From assembly GCF_030272615.1 (NCBI RefSeq), contig NC_081405.1:610943065-611007064 (forward strand): 64,000 nucleotides of DNA, in the 5' to 3' direction. This document shows, in pieces, positions 1-11,456 of the stretch. The notes below the pieces were generated by a model. That model was not told the origin of the DNA. It saw only the letters and a list, made by a program, of their open reading frames with translations, and did not search any database. Source of the DNA: Cryptomeria japonica (taxonomy: Eukaryota > Streptophyta > Pinopsida > Cupressales > Cupressaceae). The position numbers and the translations under genes were made by a program. Each line of letters begins with the position of its first letter. The stretch's first letter is position 1.

Positions 1-466
1 CTAGTGTTTTCCCAAGGATTGATGAGCACTCACAAAAAAATATAGGAAACACTTGGGAGTACGTGAACTTAAAAAAATGAGGTTGCAAGATTGCACATGT
101 AGTAAAGAGGCGTAATATATGTGCTCATGTGGAAATTAAGAATTTACAAGATCGATGCTAAAAATGGTGACTATGATGTTTCTTGTAGAATAACACTTGT
201 TGAATGATAGTGTCAAAAATAAATAAGAGGCATCAATAGTAGCATGGTTTCCTTATGTGGACACACAGAGAGTGTGTGGGCACCATAAAGAACATGGTTG
301 ACTTCATAGACATATAGGTGCATAAAGGGGCTAAGAAAGAGTCTGAATGGCCACAAGAAAATGATCGAGTAGTAGAAAGATGGTGGAGAAGCTAAAGTTT
401 GATTTGGAAGGCCATGTATGAGTAGTGAATAAACTATAAGGACAATATGAAGGCAAAAAGGGGAGC
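1..466. other. Left flank, no gene recognised
   Basis: AT-rich sequence with only short open frames on either strand and no motif I recognise. It ends at the 9-bp direct repeat that bounds the foldback element to the right. It is probably older repeat sequence, but nothing in it supports a specific call. Confidence 0.4.
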
Positions 467-475
467 TAAAAAAAC

Positions 476-825
476 ATTGAAAGAGTCCCATCTATAAAAT
501 GGATGAAGGTAGATAATCATTGAGAAATTTTAAGGTTGCAATTTGAGAAAGAATGCATAATATGAAACATAGGTATTTATTGCCTACGGTGAGCAATGAG
601 AATGAATAGATAGGAGAATGCCATAGATTGCATATATTTTTCATGCAAGAGATGGTGTATAGGTGCCAAGTTATCTGATTCCTTATAGAATTTAAGGGAA
701 TAGGTATTTTATTACCTTGAATTTTGGGTGGGATACAAGATGAAGGTGTACATATTAGAAGGTTCAAGAAGAGAATGCATGGATTTAAGATGAGGTGCTA
801 GTTTACTCATGCAAATAGTCAAACT
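476..825 (+). repeat. Left inverted-repeat arm
   Basis: Reverse complement of 1397-1749 with scattered substitutions. The match starts at GAAAGAGTCCCATC near 479 and runs to the AAATAGTCAAACTG stretch near 825. Similar peptides can be read from this arm on the minus strand and from the other arm on the plus strand, but these are a by-product of the repeat rather than evidence of a gene. Confidence 0.8.
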
Positions 826-855
826 GAAAAAAATAATTCTGCAAGAAACGAACTG

Positions 856-1391
856 AAACCATACCAGGAAAGGATTGAAGCCACCACTCTATGATATTTT
901 GGTTGTGTCCTCCAATGCTACACCATTTTACAAAGAGGGCTCTTTCCTGAAGGCATCCGAGAATAGGATTCATTGCATCTGAAGGAAAGATGAAGAGTTT
1001 GCTACTAGTACCTTTCTTTCTCTATTCTTTGGTGGAAAACTTTGTTTAGACAACATCCAAGAAAGGAGATGGCTCACCACTTCTAAAACCCAGATTCAGT
1101 TTAGGATCATTCCATCACAAGATTGAGATCTTCTTCATTTACATATCCTAGGGTTGACCCAAATTTTTAATACTAGTTGGACACATTTGGTCCCATGGGG
1201 CTATTATTGGAGTATCTCCTTGCCACCGCAAACTTGACCAAGGCTTTCTAAATCCTTTTGTGCCATTAGAGTGTTGTTTTGCATTGGTTGGAAAACCATT
1301 CCCAATTTAGAAGCTCATGAAATGCTTCTCTTTTTGAATAGGGATCCTATTTGCACCCATTGCCACTTTGTTGGGCCAAGCCCTAGGGATT
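856..1391 (-). pseudogene. Captured inverted copy of LINE ORF1 5' region
   Basis: Read on the minus strand, this matches the LINE segment 1987-2471 and continues across the G1 insertion point into 10247-10302. It therefore represents the LINE before G1 inserted. Shared landmarks are the CCCTAGGG at the start, the region corresponding to the LINE initiator ATG, and the CATTGGAGG target site of G1. There are many substitutions and several small gaps, so it is a diverged paralogue rather than a recent copy. It lies between the two foldback arms and encodes nothing intact. Confidence 0.75.
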
Positions 1392-1396
1392 AATAG

Positions 1397-1749
1397 TTTG
1401 ACTATTTGCATGATTAAACTATCACCTCATCTTAAATCCATGCATGCTCTTCTTGAACCTTCTAATTTTCATACCTTCATCTTTTATCCCACCCAAAATT
1501 CTAGGTATTAAAATACCTATCCCATTGACCTATGCAAGGGATCAGATCACATGGCACCTACACACCATCTTCTACATGAAAAATAGATGCATTCTATGGC
1601 ATTCTCCCATCAATTCTTTTATATTACTCATCCTAGGAAATAAATGACTATGTTTCATATTATGCATTCTTTCTCAATTTGCAACCTTAAAACTACTCAA
1701 TGATCATTTACCTTCATCCATTTTATAGATGGGACTCTTTCTTCTAGCC
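1397..1749 (-). repeat. Right inverted-repeat arm
   Basis: Inverted partner of 476-825. It ends with GGGACTCTTTC followed by a short non-matching tail and the 9-bp repeat TAAAAAAAC. With its partner it could form a long hairpin if transcribed. Confidence 0.8.
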
Positions 1750-1758
1750 TAAAAAAAC

Positions 1759-2471
1759 TCTTGGGGATGTTCAACAAAACTGGAAGGGAAAAATTGTTAG
1801 GTCCTTTGAGGAAAAACTCAAAGCAACAATGGCTTTTTTAGGGGTTTTTCTTCAGGGATTGGTAATGGGTATAATAGGAATCCAAGGTTTAGGTTTCATA
1901 GAGGTGAAGGTGGGCCGTGCTTAAATTTTTTTCAAGAAAACTCCAGATTTCAATTGCACCTAAAAGAAGGGATTTTGGGTCCTCGATTATTCCCTAGGGC
2001 TTAGCCCAACAAAGTAGCAATGGGTACGAATAGGATTCCTATTCAAAATGAGAAGCATTTCACGAGCTTCCAAAATGGGAATGGTTTTCTAACCAAGGCA
2101 AAAGCACACTCAAATGGCATGGAAGGATTCAAAAAGCCTAATTCCAGTTTGTGTTGGCAAGGAGATACTCCACAAATAGCCTCATGGGACCAAATGCATC
2201 CAACTAGTACTAAAAATTTGTGTCTATTGTAGGATATGTAGATGAAGAAGAGCTCAATCTTGCAATAGAATGATTCCAAAATGAATCAGGGTTTCAGAAG
2301 AAATGAGCCATCTCCTTTCCTAGATGTTGTCTAAACAAAACCTACCACCAAAGAATGGAGAAAGAAAGGTCCTGATAGCAAACTCTTCATCATGCCTTCG
2401 GATGCCACAAATCCTGCTATTCGTCACCTTCAAGAAAGAGCCCTCTTTGCAAAATGGTGCGGCATTGGAGG
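1759..2471 (+). mobile_element. LINE (LN) segment 1 of 5: 5' end
   Basis: 5' portion of the L1-type LINE that underlies the whole window. The exact 5' end is not defined. The duplicate at 856-1391 starts at the equivalent of 1987, and 1759-1986 is assigned to the LINE leader by position only. The segment ends at GGAGG (2467-2471), the left target duplication of the G1 retrotransposon. The LINE continues at 10247. Confidence 0.65.
2020..2471 (+). pseudogene. LINE ORF1, N-terminal part (broken)
   Basis: A frame opens at ATG 2020 and stays in the same frame to the G1 insertion point, interrupted by a few stops (TAG, TAG, TAG, TAA between about 2230 and 2340). Near the end it reads RALFAKWCGIGG. 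When G1 is removed the frame continues into the next segment as CNQDIIEWWLQSFPG. ORF1 of plant L1 elements encodes an RNA-binding chaperone-like protein. The diagnostic part of ORF1 lies in segment 2, and this stretch is assigned by continuity. Confidence 0.65.
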
Positions 2472-3709
2472 TGTAGTGTCATAAAATTGTGACCCTAGCA
2501 TTTTTTGATTACATTAGGGTCCTTATGCATGCGAACTCTAATCCTCTAGCTTGATCAGAGACCGGAGAGTGTTTGGCTTGTGAAAATAGCTTCTTCCTTG
2601 GCCTCTGTATCACCCCGACTGCATTTTACCCTAGAGAAAGGGGTAGGACAGGGGTAGGGTGCCACTTTCCCCCCTTGGACAATGGCATGGAAACCTTGTC
2701 CTCCCACGATAGGGGCGTGGTGCCCCTGTCCCTGCCCTATTTTAGGATAGGACCCTTCCAAGAGCATGTCTTATGGGTTGTGCCTCGGGCGGGAAACCTT
2801 CCCGATGTTAGCCCATGATGAAATTCAAATCCACTAACATGTATTTAAGGGGCATTAGTCCTCTCATTTATATAGGTGGAAATTCAATAAGTTGGATAGG
2901 TCAAAATTGGAAAGATTCAAGCGATCAAGCATTCAAACATTCTTTTCCAGCATTAAGTATTCTCAAGTCTCCCTTCAAGGCTAGGTGTTGCATTCAAGTC
3001 AAGGATTCAACCATTGAAGAGGGGATTGATTTTAACATACTATTCCACACAAGCATTTCTATCAACATTGCTACTACAACCTCCCTTGAGGTGATTTACA
3101 ATTCAGTCTTTCATCTGCATCTACTTGCAAGTATTCTCTTTCATTACTTGGTTAATTCCAAAATTGGGGTTTGACCTAACGAAAAACCCTGAATCCCAAC
3201 ACATTTCCCTCTCTTTTATGTGTGTAGGTTGTAGGTGCACAACTATACTTTTAGATTCGGGCTTCATTTGCAGAGGCGAAAAAACCCTTTTCGTTTTATG
3301 GATTTTTTGGAGGACCATGTACATTCCCGCCATGGTCTGGACAAATTTTTGTCAAATTTGTAGGGCTACTTCATCTCAACATTTTACTGCCAAATCTAGG
3401 TGCACAACTTTATCTCATATTCCGATCTCGTGTTATAATCAATTCTTTGTCACTTTTGCACTACATAATTTAATCACTTCTTTTCCAAATCAAACAAGGA
3501 AGAACGGATCATCCTAACATTCTTGATTCATTCAAAATTCAATCTATCATCTTTGTGTGGAGATTGGATCTAGTGAACTATCCCTTATATTCCTAATATA
3601 ATGGTGAAAATTGCTTGAAGGATAATCAATAGTGAAACTCTCATCTCTCTTTGAGGGAAAGGGTTAGTTTTCATCTTGATCTATCACTCATCATTTTCCT
3701 ACTATTACA
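2472..3709 (+). repeat. G1 5' LTR
   Basis: 1,238 bp, TG...CA. Compared with the 3' LTR it has an extra stretch of about 60 bp near 2650-2710, so either this copy gained it or the other lost it. Many scattered substitutions separate the two copies, which indicates an old insertion. Confidence 0.92.
2867..2876 (+). promoter_or_regulatory. Candidate G1 LTR TATA box
   Basis: TTTATATAGG, preserved at the equivalent place in the 3' LTR near 9410. A second TATTTAA lies about 25 bp upstream. Candidate only; no transcription start can be seen. Confidence 0.35.
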
Positions 3710-3712
3710 TTT

Positions 3713-3730
3713 TGGTGAACCCGACATCTT
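3713..3730 (+). other. G1 primer-binding site
   Basis: TGGTGAACCCGACATCTT starts three bases after the LTR end. The TGG start (complement of tRNA CCA) and position fit a minus-strand primer site. It is not the initiator-Met type. I do not assign the tRNA. G2 carries the same first nine bases at the same place. Confidence 0.7.
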
Positions 3731-4914
3731 GCATTCTTTCCTTTGAACAACATTGCATATTTTTCATTTACAAGTTTCAAATTTCTTTAAACTTAGTGGT
3801 TAAATCATTAAAAACCCTAGTTTTTAAAATTAAAATTGAACTTGTGATTTGTAAAAATTGGTTGTGGTTATCTTAGATCTGAAAATTGCTTTGTTTGTCA
3901 AATTTAGTTTCCTCATTGTCTTGTTCAATTTGCAATTAAAATTTACAAAATTAAGAGGTTACTTGTAAAAACCCTAATTTTCAAAAATCATCTCGAACTT
4001 GTGAAAAAATTGGATTTCCATTTAATTTTCAGATTTCTAATTGTTCTCAAATTTGTTTTCAATTCTACAATTCAAATTTTTAATCTCCCCCCCTTTTTCC
4101 CCAAAATTCAAATTCAAAATTAAGTGGTTAGGTCACCAAACCCTAATTTTAAAAATTAAATGGATTTTGTGTTAATTTCAAATCAATTTCATTTCAATTC
4201 AGATTTCTAAACATTTTCCAAGGTCTCCCTATCCATTAGGTTTGACCCTTTTCAAAATTACACTTCAATTTCTCTTTTTCTTCAAAACCCTAATAGGGTC
4301 CTATTTTCACATTTGCACCTTCATTTCGTCCATCTATAAATTACAAGGTTTTGGGGGTTAGCTTTGAAATCATCATAATATCCATCCCTGAAAATTTTGA
4401 AAAAGGTTGGTTAGACCATGTGCGTTCCCACCACGGTCCTCAGCTTTTTTTCTAAAATTTTGGGAGACTGTTATGACTATATTTATTAGCCTAAATGAAC
4501 AATATTGACTGATTTTATCATTTTTTGATCCCTCTAGAATCATAAATACTTTGAAAATTCAACATTGCAACTTTCAAGAAAAAATTTAAAATTAAGAGGT
4601 TAATTATAGTTTGCCTTGATTTTAAAAATTTTGATTTTAAAATTAAGTGGTCTTCCCTCGGCCCTAATTTTAAAATAACAAATTTCCTTTCATTTTTGGG
4701 AATTGTGTCATCCTCTTCCCCCAACAAAGTTCAAATTGTGTAATTATTATCTTCTTAAATTTTGCATTACTCAATTTTGTAATCTTTGTTTTGTAATTCA
4801 AAATTCAAATTTTTTCTCTAGTGCATGAGTTTTACCACTATTAGTCCTACCTATCCTATCCCCATTAGATGAAGCATTATAATTAAGGTTTCTCGTGGTT
4901 TAATTACCCAGGAG
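3731..4914 (+). other. G1 untranslated leader
   Basis: About 1.2 kb of AT-rich leader with no convincing coding frame, containing repeated short phrases such as AAACCCTAATTTT followed by AATTAAGTGGTTA. The first part is recognisably similar to the G2 leader read on the minus strand near 43100. Confidence 0.6.
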
Positions 4915-6706
4915 ATGGAGCCTAATTTGGGTGATTTATTTAATGAGGATCATGCTAATTCTTCTCATCCTAATCGTGTGCCTATTCACCCCATTGATGG
5001 ATCCCATGATGAAGAAGAAGCTTTAACTATGGTTTCTTTAGATCAACTTTCCACATTGGACAATCAATTTGATAGCTTTCAATAGTAGATGTCCCAAGAA
5101 TATCCTAATAGTGAAGCTCTTCCATGAATTGAAGGTCTTAAATGCATGCTTCAAAGTGATAAGAATGGAATTGATATATTGCATGGCATTGCACATATTG
5201 TTGATTCTAATGTCATGCCTATCAAGGGTTGTACCGAAACCTTAGGTTATTCACAACCTTCAACACAAGTCAATTCCTCTATTCCTTTGACTAATCCTAT
5301 AACTATTATTCCTACTTTCACATCCAACATCATGGCTACTTCAACTCAGATTGTCATTCCTACAACCATAGGTCATGAGGGAAATCCCTCTTCTTCACTT
5401 AATCCTCCATCTATACCTATGTCTTCCATGAGTGTTCCTATTATTCCTTAACCAATTAGTCTAACACAAGAGGGTAATTCCTTCAACAACTTTATTCCTC
5501 CTTTAAGTGTCCCTTTTCCTACCCAATAATCACAAATGCCTACTTATCATAGTGTACCACCACCTTATTCTTAGTCTATTCCTTATTTCAACTATATCAC
5601 ACCACCTTCTCAATCACCTATGTCTAACATCAATTCTTCCACTGAAATGACAATCACCAATCTTTCACAAAATATATCTTTGTTACAACAACAAATTGCT
5701 TCCATGAGTCAATCCAGGTTTAGTGTGCCCACCTTTGATGTTGCGATCCCACTTTCTCTTGATATTATTAAATTTGTGCCACCTAAACATGTTAAGATCC
5801 CTCAATTGAAACTCTATAATGGAAAAGGTGATCCTCTCATGAATGTCAAACTATTTCAAACCTTGTGTACTAATTTTGCTTATGATCAACAATTTCTTGC
5901 AAAATTGTTTACAAGAACACTAAGAGATAAGGCCTTACAATGTTATTTCTCTCTACCTTCTTATTCTATCGCTTCCTTTCAACAACTAGAAAATGCTTTC
6001 ATCCAACAATTTCAAAACAACATTGGTCCTAAAACCACTTTGACTAATTTAATGCATTGTAAACAAGGTGCTAATGAAAAAGTGACTGATTTAATTGGTA
6101 GATATAAGTATTTATGTGCTCAAATTTATTTTCATGTACCTGATAATGATATTCAAAGAATTTTCATTTCTAATTTGCAAAAAGATATCAGGGAAAATCT
6201 TCTTGTCTAAGTTTACTTCCTTTCCGCAGTTGTGCGCAACACTCCATAATTATCAACTGGCTATAAGTCAAATGGAGCAATCCATTCCTATGGCTCTGAG
6301 TGATAAGGGGGAGAGTGTTCAAAAACCATTTGCAAAGTTCAAACCAACAAAAAGCTTCATCACGTTCAATGATCCAATCAACAACAACCATGTGAATGCT
6401 ACAATAGGTGTGCCTCCTATTTTTTATTTTTTCAAAAGTGAAAGATATTTTACTCCTTTGAATGAATCTTTGCATAGTATTATGTCTCAGTTATTGCATA
6501 AAAATGGTATCAAACTTCCTCCTATAAAACAAGTTGATCCTTCCAGACTTGCATCTCCTTATTTTGATAACAATTCATTTGGTCAATTTCATCGTCAACC
6601 TAGTCATGATAATGAGAAATGTTTTGCATTGAAAAATAAGGTTCAAGACCTGTTTGATAATAATACTATATCTATAGCAGGTGTAAATGATAAAGAGAAT
6701 AAATGA
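4915..6706 (+). pseudogene. gag: G1 gag (nonsense-mutated, one frameshift)
   Basis: Capsid-type polyprotein. Starting at ATG 4915 one frame runs to about 6207, then shifts by one to continue to 6706. The core reads KIPQLKLYNGKGDPL ... LFTRTLRDKALQCYFSLP ... FQQLENAFIQQF, the usual Retrotrans_gag pattern (Y.G..DP, F..(S/T)L.G.A..WY..L). Near the C-terminus HDNEKCFALKNKVQDL is the remnant of a GH...C zinc-binding segment whose first cysteine has been lost. N-terminal to the core is a long Ser/Pro/Thr/Gln-rich segment. In-frame stops at the Q-rich positions (Q*, Q** and P*) look like CAG/CAA/CGA codons changed by C to T. Not functional. Confidence 0.85.
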
Positions 6707-6748
6707 GTTGCTCCTCATAATCAAATTCTTAAGATTTTCACTGATCCC

Positions 6749-7689
6749 TTGCCATCTCATACCTCTAACATTATTGAGATTGTTCCTAATTCTCTAACTT
6801 CTATAGCATTCATCTGTATGGCTCCAAACTTGGTTAATATGGTAGAAACACAATATTTTCCTAAGGATCCCTATATTACATTTGACCCTAGTGAGACCAA
6901 TAGAGCACCCGATGGCCCTTTATACATAGTTGCAAAGGTTAAGGATATCCCTTTCCATGGTGCCTTGATTGATCCCTCTTGCATGGTTAATATCATAACT
7001 GAAGAGTATCTTTTCACTCTACGATTGCATAAACCACTATATGATGCTTCTAATGTAGTTGTGAAGTTATTTTATGACTTTCTTGTCCTACCATTGGCTC
7101 TATCACCCTTCCTATTGAAGTTCATACTAAGTCCATGGATGTTGACTTTGTTATCATACCTTCTTTTGAGAAATTCTGTGTGAAGTTGGGCTATCATTGT
7201 CTATCTTCCATGAAGGCTATTGCTTCTCCAATCCAAAAATGTCTTAAATTCCCTCACAATGGAGAAATCATAACCATGAACCATAGATTATTTTGTCCAT
7301 TTGAAAGAAGCCTTGGTGTTCCTATTGATCTCTTTTGGCCTAAACAATTTAAATCTCTTCCATCAAGGAGCAATATTCATTTTCAATCTTATCAAAAATG
7401 GAAGAATGATATGATCTTATCCTCAAGTCAACCTAGATCTCCAACACTTGACATTCCTATTATTCTTCAATATGAGGTTCTTCCCCTCTTAGATAGAACT
7501 AATCTCCCTCCTAAGGAAAATTTTCCACCTATTCCTATGGATGTGACTTTACCTTCTCTTAAGGAGAACACCAATATTCTTCCTAAGGTTAGACCTATAC
7601 CTCCTCCCCATGATGGACTTGGTCTCCTCCCTACACCTAATATTCCTCCTTTCTATAGTATAGTTCTACCTCCTTCCTCTTATAAATAA
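6749..7689 (+). pseudogene. G1 aspartic protease region (broken)
   Basis: After the gag C-terminus the protein reads GPLYIVAKVKDIPFHGALID followed by PSCMVNIITEEYL. This is the position of the retropepsin active site, which normally reads D-(T/S/x)-G-(S/C). Here the glycine position carries serine. A frame change near 7140 leads into SMDVDFVIIPSFEKFCVKLG and a long Pro-rich tail. Retropepsins cleave the gag polyprotein; in this copy the enzyme is expected to be dead. No reverse transcriptase follows. Confidence 0.7.
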
Positions 7690-8283
7690 AAGAGGCCTAC
7701 TCCTCCTATTGTTCATCCAAAAAGACCTCAACCTAAACCTTCCACTATAAAGAGAAAAAAATTCTTACTTATTCAACTTTTCCTCCTTCTTCTTAGCCTT
7801 CCACTAAGACTCGATGGAATTCTTGTGTGAGAGAACACCGATAAAGATGCTGGGTTCGAGCTTGTGAAGCTATCCCTCAAAATACTCAATCTTCTTAGAC
7901 TCTGATAGTTGACATGATTCCCTTTTCTCCTAAGAAAGATGTTCAACCAACATCTCCAAATCATGTTGCATAAAACATGTGATGGTTTTACTCCTATTCG
8001 TGTTCTTTCTCCTCTTTCTCTAAACTTTGATGAAAAAATGGGTGAATATATTATTCCTAATGGTAATACAACTCCTAATTCTTTTGATAGTGAGTATGAG
8101 TATGTTGATGTGGACAAACATTTATCAGATGAATCTAAAAAAACCCTAATCCTAACTCCTAGAATCAAACAAAGTGACTTAAAACATGAGCATAGTCCTT
8201 GTTTGGATCTTGTGATAGCCCCATCTAGTCTGCTTGATATCATTCCTCTAGCATGTTGCTTGCCTTCTCAAAATAGTGATTAG
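7690..8283 (+). pseudogene. G1 polyprotein C-terminal region, unrecognised
   Basis: Continuation of the G1 polyprotein with several stops, best preserved at 7939-8283 (GEYIIPNGNTTPNSFDSEYE followed by a DVDKHLSDES stretch). It is acidic and Ser/Thr/Pro-rich, and ends at TAG 8281-8283. There is no RT, RNase H or integrase motif on either strand in the remaining interior. I do not recognise the domain. Confidence 0.5.
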
Positions 8284-9053
8284 CAAGAGCGGGAGGTAGA
8301 TGTCATGCTGGATTAGTGGTACTAGCACTATATATCTTCTCTCTCCCTTCTTTCTTTCTCTTTTGTGACCATTCTTGTATGTGTATCCCTGTTCTTGTAT
8401 TGTTCTCTTAATGTCTACTTGGGGACGATGCAAAGAATTTAGATCTTTTCTTGGTCTCTCTTCATGTTGACTCAAAAAACATCCTCTCTTCCCTTTCTTC
8501 TAAGGTAGTGTCCTTCTTTGGGGAATGAAGATTATTATATGCATATATATACATGATATACATGAGTTATCATACAACATACTGACCCTGAGGAAAGCAA
8601 AACTACCTCATGTTTTGTGTTCATTATCCTTAGTTTTATACCTTGATTGGGGGCTAAATCCTTGTGATAATGTGATCCCTTCCTTCTCTATCTTGTGTGT
8701 ATCATACCTTAAATCAATTGCTCCCAATAAGGCACGTGCGATTGCTTTAATCTGGGGGCATACACTCCGCTCATACTTTCCTTCTTGTGATAGATAGAAT
8801 TACTTAGTGAACTTTATTTTTCTTTGTAATCTTGTGTATCATTGCTTTCATGACTCATAGTGAAGGGAGCTTTGCTACTTGTATTCATGGTTCTCCCCTT
8901 CTCAATCTTCCCTTTTACTTTGTCAATCAAAGTCGTGAGATCCTAACTCTACTGGGGGCTTAGCGCATCTTGCCTCCTTGACATGGTAAAAGTATTTCAA
9001 TCTTGTTTCCTTGTACTTTACCAATAGTATTGGCGTACACTTATACTCTCACT
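8284..9053 (+). other. G1 3' untranslated region
   Basis: About 770 bp between the last coding frame and the polypurine tract. It is pyrimidine-rich with repeated CTTCTTT and TTCCTT runs and phrases such as GGGGGCTAAAT and GGGGGCATA that resemble the PPT. No gene seen. Confidence 0.6.
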
Positions 9054-9068
9054 GAAGTGGGGGCTAAA
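9054..9068 (+). other. G1 polypurine tract
   Basis: GAAGTGGGGGCTAAA directly abuts the 3' LTR start TGTAGTG. G2 has the same core (AGTGGGGGCTAAA) at its own 3' LTR. Confidence 0.85.
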
Positions 9069-10246
9069 TGTAGTGTCATAAAATTGTAACCCTAGCAATT
9101 TTCAACTGCATTAGGGTGCTCATGCATGTGAGCTCGAATCCTCTAGCTTGATTGGAGACTGGAGAGTGCTCGTCTGGCAAAAACAACTTCTTCCTTGGCC
9201 TATTCATCACCCTGACTACATTCTGCCTTGGAGAAAGGGGTAGGGAAGGGGCGTGGTGTCCCTATCTCTACCCTATTTTAGGGCAGGACCCTTCCTAGAG
9301 CATGTCTTGTGGGTTGTGCCTCGAGTGGGAAACCTCCCCGATGTCGGCTTGTGACAAAATTCAAATCCATTAACATGTATTTAAGGGGAATTCATCCTCT
9401 CATTTATATAGGTAGAAATTTGATAAGCTGGATAGGTCGAAATTGGAAAGATTCAAGTGATCAAGCATTCAAGCATTCTTTTCTAGCATTGAGCATTCTC
9501 AATTCTCCCTTCAAGGCTAGGTGTTGCATTCAAGTCAAGCATTCAACCATTGAAGAGGAGATTGATTTCAACATACAATTACACACAAGCATGTCTATCA
9601 ACATTGCTACTACAAGCTCCCTTGAGGTGATTTACAATGCAATCTTTCATCTACATCTACTTGCAAGTACTTTCTTTCATTTCTTGGTTAATTATAAAAA
9701 TAGGGTTTGACCTAAAGGCAAACCCCCAATCCCAACACATTTCCCTCTCATTATTGTGTGTATGTTACAGGTTCAGAGTTGTACTTTTGGATTCGAGCTT
9801 CATTTACAGAGGCGGAAAAACCCTTTTCGTTTTGCAGATTTTTTTAGAGGACCATGTAGATTCCCTCCACGGTCTAGACAAATTTTCATCAAATTTGTAG
9901 GGCGACTTCATCTCGACATTTTACTACCAAATCTAGGTGCATAGCTTCATCCCATATTCCAATCTCAAGTTATAATCGATTCTTTGTCACTTTTGCACTA
10001 CATAATTTAATTAATTCCTTTCCAAATCAAACAAGGAAGAAGGGACCATCCTAGCATTCTTGATTCATTCTAAATTCAATCTATCATCTTTGTGTGTAGC
10101 TTGGATCTAATGAATTATCCCTTATCTTCTTAATGTAATGGTGAAAAGTGCTTGAAGGATAATCCATAGTGAAACTATCATCTCTCTTTGAGGGAAAGGG
10201 TTAGTTTTCCTCTTGATCTATCACTCATCATTTTCCCACTATTACA
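9069..10246 (+). repeat. G1 3' LTR
   Basis: 1,178 bp, TG...CA, direct repeat of 2472-3709. It is followed by AGAGG, the right target duplication, and then by LINE sequence. Confidence 0.92.
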
Positions 10247-11456
10247 AGAGGATGCAACCAAGATATCATAGAGTGGTGGCTTCAATCCTTTCCTGGTATG
10301 GTTCATGGGGGCTTCAATAGCTAGGCAATATTATATCACATGCATTCATATTGCAAGGTTTAATTTCCCAGAAATAAGGGTACAATATATTTCTTATCAC
10401 TAAAAATAGGGGGCTTTTTAATTTCAGCTATGAAAATATACATATCTAGTGAAAATATGGGGCTTTTCATATAGACTATGTATTAGGAGGAGGTGACAAA
10501 AAGGGAGTTTAGGGCAATATTTTTTGAAAATAGGGGGATTCTTTAGTATACCATGAACCCACATGCTATAACCCAGGTTCACTAAGTGAAGTCCCCGTAG
10601 TATGGTTTTAGTTTGTTCCCTGCAAAATGATTATTTCTTCATAGAATGCATAGATTCAAACCTTAAAAAGTTGTATCCTTAATGGAAGCCCTATTTTCTA
10701 CATCAGCTCCACTTTACATTTATTAGAATGGAAGCTTGGCTTTGACCCTAAAACCTATAGAATTAGGAAATCCTCGATTTGGTTAATTCTGGTAGGACTC
10801 CCTTCATAGTTTTGGTGTGCGAAGGCCCTCTTGAAGATCAATGATGTGATGGGTTCTTTGTTGGGAATAGAAGAGGATTTATTAAATGGGAATCAAGGGG
10901 ACGTGGCCAATATTTATGTAGAAATAGACCTATATTTAGATTTCTATGGGGAATTGGAAATCATCTCAGAAGTAGGTAGGTGGAAGCAAAAAAATCAAGA
11001 GGCTGATAGACAGATGTTGTGGCAAGTGCCTTCTAAGAGAGCAAATTATCTTTGATACCTCTATGAGAGGCTCAATTGGTCTGTTATTCGAAGCAAATGA
11101 TTCACGACTTCAAAATTTAGGAGAAGGCCTTCAAAACAAGGAAAACAATAAGGTGGACTTGTCAGAGAATGGGAAAGAATTTTTGGTCTCCCCCTCTTTA
11201 GTTATTCAAAACCCTACTCATAGAGAGACTACAAAAAATTTACCCGTGCCTAGCCCTTCTCCTCCCTCTGGATCCAAGTCCCTAGATGGTGGTCCCAAAA
11301 GGAGAAAAGCCTTATAGAAAAGGACCATCCCTAAATGGGTATCTTACAAAACCTTTATTACCAAATCAAAGAAGGCCTCCAGGAATAGGAAACAATTTAG
11401 GAGTGCCAAGGCAAGATATAATCATAGCCATAAGGATCAAAATAAATCAAAGGAAC
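10247..11456 (+). pseudogene. LINE (LN) segment 2 of 5: ORF1 middle part
   Basis: Continues segment 1 in frame once G1 is removed. Around 10700-10810 it reads WKLGFDPKTYRIRKSSIWLI followed by LVGLP, and from 10831 LKINDVMGSLLGIEEDLL then VEIDLYLDFYGELEI. This is the order W..FDP....R...VWV.L.GLP...(I)G..LG...., typical of the DUF4283/zinc-knuckle ORF1 protein of plant L1 LINEs. The downstream region is Lys/Arg/Ser-rich. There are frameshifts near 10830, 11060 and 11290. It ends at GGAAC (11452-11456), the left target duplication of G2, and the frame resumes at 44832. Confidence 0.8.

Larger units (their letters stand above)
467..1758. mobile_element. Foldback, Mutator-like (Pack-MULE-like) element with captured LINE fragment
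   Basis: Two arms of about 345 bp (476-825 and 1397-1749) are inverted copies of one another and enclose about 570 bp. The unit is flanked by perfect 9-bp direct repeats TAAAAAAAC (467-475 and 1750-1758). Long terminal inverted repeats with a 9-bp target duplication are the hallmark of Mutator-like elements, and an internal host fragment without transposase is the Pack-MULE layout. The enclosed piece (856-1391) is an inverted copy of the LINE 5' region that begins near 1987. The flanking repeat is A-rich, so chance is not excluded. The outermost few bases of the two arms do not match well. Confidence 0.5.
2472..10246 (+). mobile_element. G1: LTR retrotransposon with gag and protease only
   Basis: Two direct repeats (2472-3709 and 9069-10246) begin TGTAGTGTC and end ATTACA. 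They are flanked by GGAGG (2467-2471) and AGAGG (10247-10251), a 5-bp target duplication with one mismatch. A primer-binding-site-like TGGTGAACCCGAC follows the left LTR and a purine tract GTGGGGGCTAAA precedes the right one. The 5.4-kb interior encodes a Retrotrans_gag-type protein and a retroviral-type protease, but I find no reverse transcriptase, RNase H or integrase. This fits a non-autonomous gag-carrying LTR element (the TR-GAG type) or an internally deleted copy. Leader, PBS and PPT resemble those of G2. Confidence 0.9.

Noticed and set aside
10247-11456. Possible host gene with Ser/Lys-rich protein
   Set aside because: It reads in register with LINE ORF1 on both sides of the insertions and has the ORF1 motif order.
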